From NCBI GenBank assembly GCA_016800925.1, contig JABCPU010000163.1:62001-126000 (forward strand): DNA of 64,000 nt, given 5' to 3'. Made by a program: the position numbers and the translations under genes. The notes under the pieces were generated by a model. That model made no database searches, was not told the DNA's origin, and saw nothing but the letters and a program-made list of their open reading frames with translations. This document shows, one piece after another, positions 58,786 to 64,000 of this stretch (the stretch's first letter is position 1; every line of letters begins with the position of its first letter). This stretch comes from Suillus spraguei (taxonomy: Eukaryota; Basidiomycota; Agaricomycetes; Boletales; Suillaceae).

Positions 58786-58991
58786 TCAACACTTGCACTC
58801 TCCAGGCTTGCACTGGCAACTGTAAACAAAGTTGTTAATCAGACCTACACTCGGTATGAACAAAGAGCACGACTTACGAGGCACCGCATGAGCAGCTTGA
58901 CGAGCCACAGTTGTCGTTGTTAGAAACAGGGACTTCAGCGACCTGACAGAGATATTAAGATAACAAAGGTGCAAGAAGCAATGTTGCTTAC
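58786..58991 (-). CDS. Metallothionein, seven-cysteine basidiomycete type, C-terminal exons
   Basis: Two exons on the minus strand, 58878-58942 and 58786-58819, are joined by an intron with GTAAGT donor and CAG acceptor (58820-58877). They encode VAEVPVSNNDNCGSSSCSCG and ASCQCKPGECKC, then TGA. The cysteine spacing C-x4-C-x-C-x3-C-x-C-x4-C-x-C is the one known for mushroom metallothioneins, which bind Cu, Ag, Zn or Cd in the cytosol. A CAG acceptor stands before the first exon and a GTAAGC donor at 58986-58991, so an upstream exon of a few codons with the ATG is expected. The sequence there is the hAT-like end, and no in-frame ATG is seen. The gene may be decapitated. Listed to the donor; only the exons are coding. 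Confidence 0.7.
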
Positions 58992-59170
58992 AGTTAGGGT
59001 TCCACACGGGTAACACTGAGGGTCGGAAAGTTGACACCACACCCACACCCGCCAACACCATACCCTCCACAGGTACGGGTACACACCGACCCATCAACGT
59101 CGCGGTTTATGGAAAACACCGCGGTGTCTCTGAACACTGCGGGTACATTACCAGGAAGAGTGTATTAAGT
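58992..59170. repeat. hAT-like end region with CGGGTA motifs
   Basis: It contains ACACGGGTAACACTGAGGGT, TACGGGTACACACCGACCC and the palindrome ACACCGCGGTGT. Such GGGTA-rich, CCGCGG-centred ends are typical of fungal hAT elements, and the hAT transposase gene begins right beside it. No matching right end with an 8-bp duplication was found, so the boundary is tentative. Confidence 0.4.
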
Positions 59171-60649
59171 ATTAACAACAATCAAATAAAATAGTACTAC
59201 TTTTCCTTGTCATCCTCCTCAGCTTCGACTTTGTTTCGCTTCTGTTTTTGAGTCCTGACGGAGGCTAAAAGGTCCTCCATCACCAGAAGATCACTTCTGT
59301 CCCAGGCTCCAAGGCAGAGAAAGGCACGAATTGTTGATGGTGTGAGTCGGTTGCGAGTAAAGTGAAGGAGCTGCTGGCCCTGCGAGAAAACATGTTCAAC
59401 CGCAGTTGATGTTTCTGAGCAAGATAATAAGTATTGATTGATTGAAAGAGGATTTGAGGGTGACATACCTGGGACAGAGAGATAGTCAAGTACCATCTGA
59501 TGCAACATTGGATAAGTATGGCAGTTGTTTTGCCACCATGCGAGTGGGTCCTTGGTTTTCACAGTTGGTAATCGAAGAAACTCGTCCAGCTCGCTACTAA
59601 TAGTACAAGACATGGAACCAAGTGAGTAGTCGCCAAAGTCATCCTCGTTCTGTATAGTTGTCAGTGTCAGTGTAGGATTAAATGTTGTGTACGGACTGTG
59701 TCTGCTTCAATGTCATCAGTAATCTCAGCAGATTTCTCATATTTATCAATAAACTCTTTGTGAACAAGCTTCTCAGCAGTATCGATCCATTCTTTCTCCC
59801 AGGAATGCACACAGAAGTACTCAAGCCTCAGGCCAGGATGTAGGACTTTATGAGGATGATTAGCCAATGACATCAATGAAAGTTTGAAAGGCTGACCCAT
59901 GGCAATGCGGTATACATTGGAGAGATCTGTAATCTTCCAGTAGCAATCCATCTTATTCTTCGCAAGCTGCATAGCCGACACTACCGCAGGGTGATATGCT
60001 TCCTTCGTCTGTTTATTGAGCTTGCTATCAAGTTTGTCCATCGCTGGTGTCACGGCTGCGATAGTGGCTGAGTCCTGAGAGAAGAACAAGGTAGCCTTCT
60101 TGTATTGCTGGTGGATCAAAATAAGTGAGACAAAGAAATACAATGTATGACTAGCAAGACCTACAGAGAGAACTGCGATGAGGTCAGCAACAATTTTCCA
60201 CTCATTATCATCCAATTCATATTTTTTAGCCCGCTTGAGGCTTTTATCACTTGTTATGCGATCAATGGGTACCTGATACTGTAACGCAAAGACCAGCATA
60301 TCATACGTGGAATTCCAACGTGTCGCAACATCACGTGGCATGAGCTTTTCCTTCAAGTGCGATGCTCCACATGCCCACTGCCATGCCGGGAGCAAGAGAG
60401 TTGTTGAATGAATTACAGCAAAAGACAGACCACGAATCTGCCATATGATATTAGCTAGTATTATATGAGGATCTGAGACACTGACCTTTGAATAGTTCCT
60501 TTGACAGCAGCAATGTCATCTAACATCTTCTCGTGATTGGCTAGCAAGAGCATTTCATTTCTAACTCATCGATATTGTCATCAGCATCGTCAAGATCAGA
60601 TGTCAAGTCAACTTCCTCTACTTCCGATGTAAAGATACAACCTAACCTG

Positions 60650-62003
60650 GGCTGTAGATAAACTACCTCCTAAGTTAGTATGTGAGTCTTGCACTCTGTC
60701 TAGTCTGCTTCACTTGTGAAAACAAGAGTGTTCGACCCTAAAGGGGGATGCCTATGAGTATGGTCAAGTTCAAGTCAAACTTATGTGCAAATGAAGCGTC
60801 GTGGTCAGTGGTAAGTTGCTGCAGTCAGCGATGATGCCGCTGAACTAGGTCATAAGTAGCGGTACTACTGGGTTGAGATGTAGTCAGAAACAGTTGTGTC
60901 GAGCGGATGATATCAGCAGTAGCAGTAAGGTTGTGAGCGGTGCAAAGAAACAGTAAAGAAAGCCGCAGTACTTTCAGTGGTAAAGTAGCGGTGCCTGAGA
61001 AGTTCAGTCAAAATAACAGTCAAAAGTACAGCGGTATGCCAGCAGTAACAGAGAAGAGCGTGATCATTAACGAGCGATAAGGAACTTTAAAGACTACATC
61101 TACTACTGGGTGGATCCAGAGCTAGACAATAATCCTGACCTATAGTACGTGCAATGGTGTAAAATCAGGTACTGTATCGTGCGGGGTACGCAGTACTTAT
61201 ATCCTAAATCATATGTATCTGGAATACTCTTGGCGAGATCAGTAGCACTTGAGTGTAGTAACTGCCATATGTAAACATAGCGCAAGGCGCTGTGGCACAA
61301 GGCAACATATAATAAGACTTGCCGTGGAATCAGTGATAACGAACATAAAACAAACAATGCACCAAATGGAGCTATGCGGATGTGGCAAGGACATGGGAGG
61401 ACATGGGTACATGGAATGTGGTGTGGCAGTCAGTATGGTGTGCAGTAAGCATGGGATGCCGCCGGTACTGCTAAAGGGGTAAGACAGCCATGGACAAGTG
61501 GTGACTCCTGTCGACGTGAGACAAGTGTCAAAATATGGGGTTTTAAGCCCAGCGCAAATATGTTCGTTACATCCCCTAGGAACTTTAGAAACTGACCGTC
61601 CCCGGTCAACTATACCGCCGGTAAGGGACTTGGCAAGAATTCGAGCGATATCAAGATCACGTGATGGGACACGTAAGCGCAATTTGCCGTGTGGATGTGG
61701 AATTGTGGACATGCCGTGCTGTGACTGTGGACAATACAGCGGAGTGTGACTTGGTGTGGTCACGAAATTACTGAACATAAAACAAATGACGCACCAAATG
61801 GAGCTATGCGGACATGGCAAGGACATGGGAGGACATTGGTACGTGGAATGAGGTGTGGTAGTCAGTATGGTGTGCAGTAAGCGTGGGATGCCGCCAGTAA
61901 TGCTAAAGGGGTAAGATGGCCATGGACAAGTGGTAACTCCTATAGACGTGAGACAAGTGTCAAAGATAGGGTTTTAAGCCCAGCACCAATATGTTCATTA
62001 CAC
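60650..62003. mobile_element. Insertion of unknown type in the hAT gene, with 230-bp direct repeats
   Basis: Between two consecutive acidic parts of the hAT protein lies about 1.35 kb with no coding sequence I can name. It holds a direct repeat of about 230 bp: 61341-61572 and 61773-62003, 432 bp apart, starting GAACATAAAACAAA and ending ATATGTTC(G/A)TTACA. The differences are mostly transitions. The repeats could be sub-sections of an LTR-type or TRIM-like element, but no target duplication was found. Confidence 0.5.
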
Positions 62004-62329
62004 CAAATCATCATCTAACATAAGTGGTGGCTCATCATTATCCACATCATTATCGGCTTCAGATGTCGATGCTGCTGATGACTCAGAGCTGAATGGTTTC
62101 AGCAAAGCTTTTGTGGAAAGCTGGAGAGTATGGTTAAAAGATCGAACATGGTTGACAGACTCAAATGAGTTGTTGAGGCTCGCAAGCTTTGTTGTTTGAG
62201 TATCATTGGCAGTCGCGTTATCAGCATTGACTGTGGAGTAATGGATGGGCTGTTGGCCTTGGCATGCAAATGCTGCATAGACAGAGCCACTATTAGCGCC
62301 AGTATCCTTACCCTTCATGGCATTGTTGA

Positions 62330-62803
62330 TGTTACGAACTGGGGTGGCGTCACCAGCGACAGTGAAAAGACACAGCCGGTCTGCTGGGAGTTCTTACAAT
62401 GTCCAGAAGAGGACAAGGTGAAAGTACGAGGAACGCGTTCCAAGTACGATCAAGGGTTCGGCCTCAAAGACAAGTCTAAGAGGTTCTGTGAGAATAGAGA
62501 CTAAGGCTAAGGAGTGCTTAGACTTAGAGACGATTCTAGACGACTTAGGTTGGAGACCTAAGCGAAGGAGATTCCAGGTAAAAACCCAGTAAGATTAAAG
62601 TAGAGAATCTACTACAAGTACACTGTGCTTAAATAGGCCAATATGTGCGCACAGACCAAGTAACCGTGAGAACATAACTGGTATCCTAATAAGGAAGGCA
62701 TGTGTTGTACAAATGCGTTGAGCATATGAGTCAAAGTCATGTGACACGTCATACAAGAAAGGAAACAAAGGGAAAATGAATAGGGGCACGTACAACTGTA
62801 ACA
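62330..62803 (-). repeat. Solo LTR (Gypsy-type) in the hAT gene, 5-bp target duplication
   Basis: This is a reverse-orientation copy of the LTR at 30341-30819, with TGTTAC ... GTAACA ends. It is flanked by GTTGA on both sides (62325-62329 and 62804-62808). The hAT reading frame resumes across the site (EDAVN then AMKG). No internal sequence is left, so the two LTRs of a full element have recombined. Confidence 0.92.
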
Positions 62804-63408
62804 GTTGACAGCATCCTCACCAAAGCATCCAATGGCATGGTGCTTCAGATTAGTTGTTGAGGACTTATCCTTTGTATCCTGATAGCAGCACACACCACCT
62901 AAAGCTGTCTTACACTTCCGTGCACCGCACGGGAAAAAATGATACAAGTGGCATTGTAGTGTTGGACCTAACTTCAGCTGAAAAGAAGCTATAGATAGGT
63001 GACCGCCAAGTCTTCTTGAGAGCCTCTGTATCATTGTCTAATCAGATATTTGCACAAATCAATGGAAAGAAACGCACCAAGATCTGCAGAAGGATCGGGA
63101 TCAGGATCAATTGTCGTCATCAGTGCGAGACACTTGATGTTGGTAACAGTGGTCCGATAAAACTAGACAAAAATGATGCTGACCTTCAGGGCGGCAGAGC
63201 TTAGAGTCTGTTTCAATTTTTATGCAAGTTTGTTGTTTTGTTTTATCTTGAGTTACTCTGTCCTTTGCTGGTTCTTATTCTACATGCCTAGACCTGATGC
63301 ATACAGACACCTCGTTGTTATATCTTGAGTGGGATTGAGAGGCTGGTATGCAGGAATAAAGAATAAATATATCAGTTGATGATACAGCGCACTTCCGTGT
63401 CATCATGA

Positions 63409-64000
63409 ACAACCAGCTTAAGCTACCACACCTACTACAACAAAGAGCCGTATCATACCTCTGCTTTGTCGGGGACTGCATGGGTCACAGAACTTCTCAC
63501 TGGACACCCCGAGCGCATCAGATGCGAGCTTGGGGTCCACAAGCACGTTTTCTATGTCCTTATCAACCTCCTTTGGCAAGCAGGATGCAGAGATTCCAGG
63601 CATGTACTGCTAGAAGAGCAGCTTGCTATATTTCTTTATGCATCTGTCACAGGGTCTCTCAATTTGCCACCTTGGTGAATGCTTTCAACGATCAAATGAA
63701 ACAATCTCAAAGTACGTATGTTGTTCTGTCCTGGTATTGAGCCTGACGTTTTTTTCAGGTATTTCAAACGGGTTCTTTTCACATTCTCCTTCCCACCGAT
63801 ATATATGACATATGTCCACCTGCCCAATGTAGATAGCCCTTCTGCCCCCGAAATCACCCAAAACCCGAAGTTCTTCCCATTCTTTGTTGATGCTATTGGG
63901 GCTATTGATGGTACACATATTGCATGCCATCCTTTTGGGGAGGATTGGCATGCCGCTTGGGACTGCAAGGGTAACTTCACTCAAAACTGCCTTGCAGCAT
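63409..64000 (+). pseudogene. PIF/Harbinger transposase (DDE_4 type), partial at window end, one frameshift
   Basis: The frame open from 63409 gives EPYHTSALSGTAWVTELL, TGHPERIRCELGVHKHVF and EEQLAIFLYASVTG. After one extra base in the ACAGGG at about 63653 it continues LSICHLGECFQRSNETISK. An intron (63710-63759, GTACGT..TTTTTTTCAG) leads to YFKRVLFTFSFPP and FFPFFVDAIGAIDGTHIACH, where the Asp of AIDGTH is the first catalytic residue. The rest lies beyond base 64000. It is transcribed away from the hAT gene. Its start exon was not found. Confidence 0.75.

Larger units (their letters stand above)
59197..63120 (-). pseudogene. hAT-superfamily transposase, broken by two insertions
   Basis: The probable start is ATG 63120 (MTTIDPDPDPSADLGAF). 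A BED-type zinc-finger part follows at 62810-62990 (HFFPCGARKCKTALGGVCCY, then NLKHHAIGCFGEDAVN). It resumes at 62318-61998 (AMKGKDTGANSGSVYAAF, ARQGQQP-like, ending EPPLMLDDDLV), then 60.6 kb (SEVEEVDLTSDLDDADDNID). The catalytic part is at 60.40-59.67 kb (MPRDVATRWNSTYDML). The dimerisation part is at 59.61-59.20 kb (DPLAWWQNN, then ETSTAVEHVFSQGQQLL after intron 59415-59468, AFLCLGAW). Insertions at 62330-62803 and about 60.65-62.00 kb separate these pieces, so it cannot make a full protein. Confidence 0.8.

Noticed and set aside
58990..59000. Telomere repeat (TTAGGG) next to the hAT end
   Set aside because: Only one GTTAGGGTT copy is present; there is no array.
58984..63205. 8-bp duplication CTTACAGT / CTTAGAGT as the target site of the whole hAT element
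   Set aside because: One mismatch, and the sequences just inside the two places are not inverted copies of each other.

Overview
The window reads as nuclear DNA of a filamentous basidiomycete, most likely an Agaricomycete. The first gene carries about 32 introns of roughly 50 nt with GT..AG ends. The protein families are typical of that group: a fungal paladin-like phosphatase, a Mid2-type cell-surface protein, DUF6533-type seven-helix membrane proteins, a seven-cysteine metallothionein and a VTC4-type polyphosphate polymerase. The transposons (Tad-like LINE, Ty3/Gypsy, Tc1, hAT, PIF/Harbinger) are the common fungal set. There is no sign of operons or bacterial signals. All calls come from reading the sequence and splice sites; no database search was run.

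Layout. 0.9-8.4 kb is an ordinary gene-bearing end: a 33-exon paladin-like gene (948-6773) and a two-exon membrane mucin-like gene (7128-8373), both on the plus strand. 9.4-11.3 kb holds a truncated Tc1-type transposase, a 69-bp minisatellite and a small unidentified ORF. From 11.6 to about 58.5 kb the window is an accessory region built of diverged copies of one composite unit. In plus-strand order the unit is: an SDR-like gene on plus (family C), an unidentified block (family B), a DUF6533-type membrane protein gene on minus (family A, six copies) and another unidentified block (family D). A more distant membrane-protein gene lies at 16.4-18.7 kb. Two VTC4-type pseudogenes (40.5/48.7 kb and 52.5-53.9 kb) are mixed into the array.

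Mobile DNA has repeatedly landed in this array. At 14.83-15.60 kb there is a TA-flanked non-autonomous element. At 28.7-30.8 kb there is a decayed Gypsy element with one LTR. At 31.28-32.87 kb there is a complete Tc1-like element, itself enclosed by a larger inverted repeat. At 40.73-48.26 kb a near-complete LINE is inserted in a VTC4 copy with a 12-bp target duplication. At 46.49-47.69 kb a hAT-ended element sits in ORF1 of that LINE with an 8-bp duplication. The right end (58.8-64 kb) has metallothionein exons, a hAT transposase gene broken by a solo LTR (5-bp duplication) and by another insertion, and the start of a Harbinger transposase running off the window.

Only the paladin-like gene (with one apparent frameshift), the Mid2-type gene, some DUF6533 copies and perhaps the metallothionein look like host genes with a function; most of the rest is duplicated, decayed or selfish DNA. 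The most unusual features are the composite duplicated unit, the datable nest VTC4 > LINE > hAT with its empty-site paralogue, the nested inverted repeats around the Tc1 element, and the 23-codon minisatellite beside a transposase fragment.
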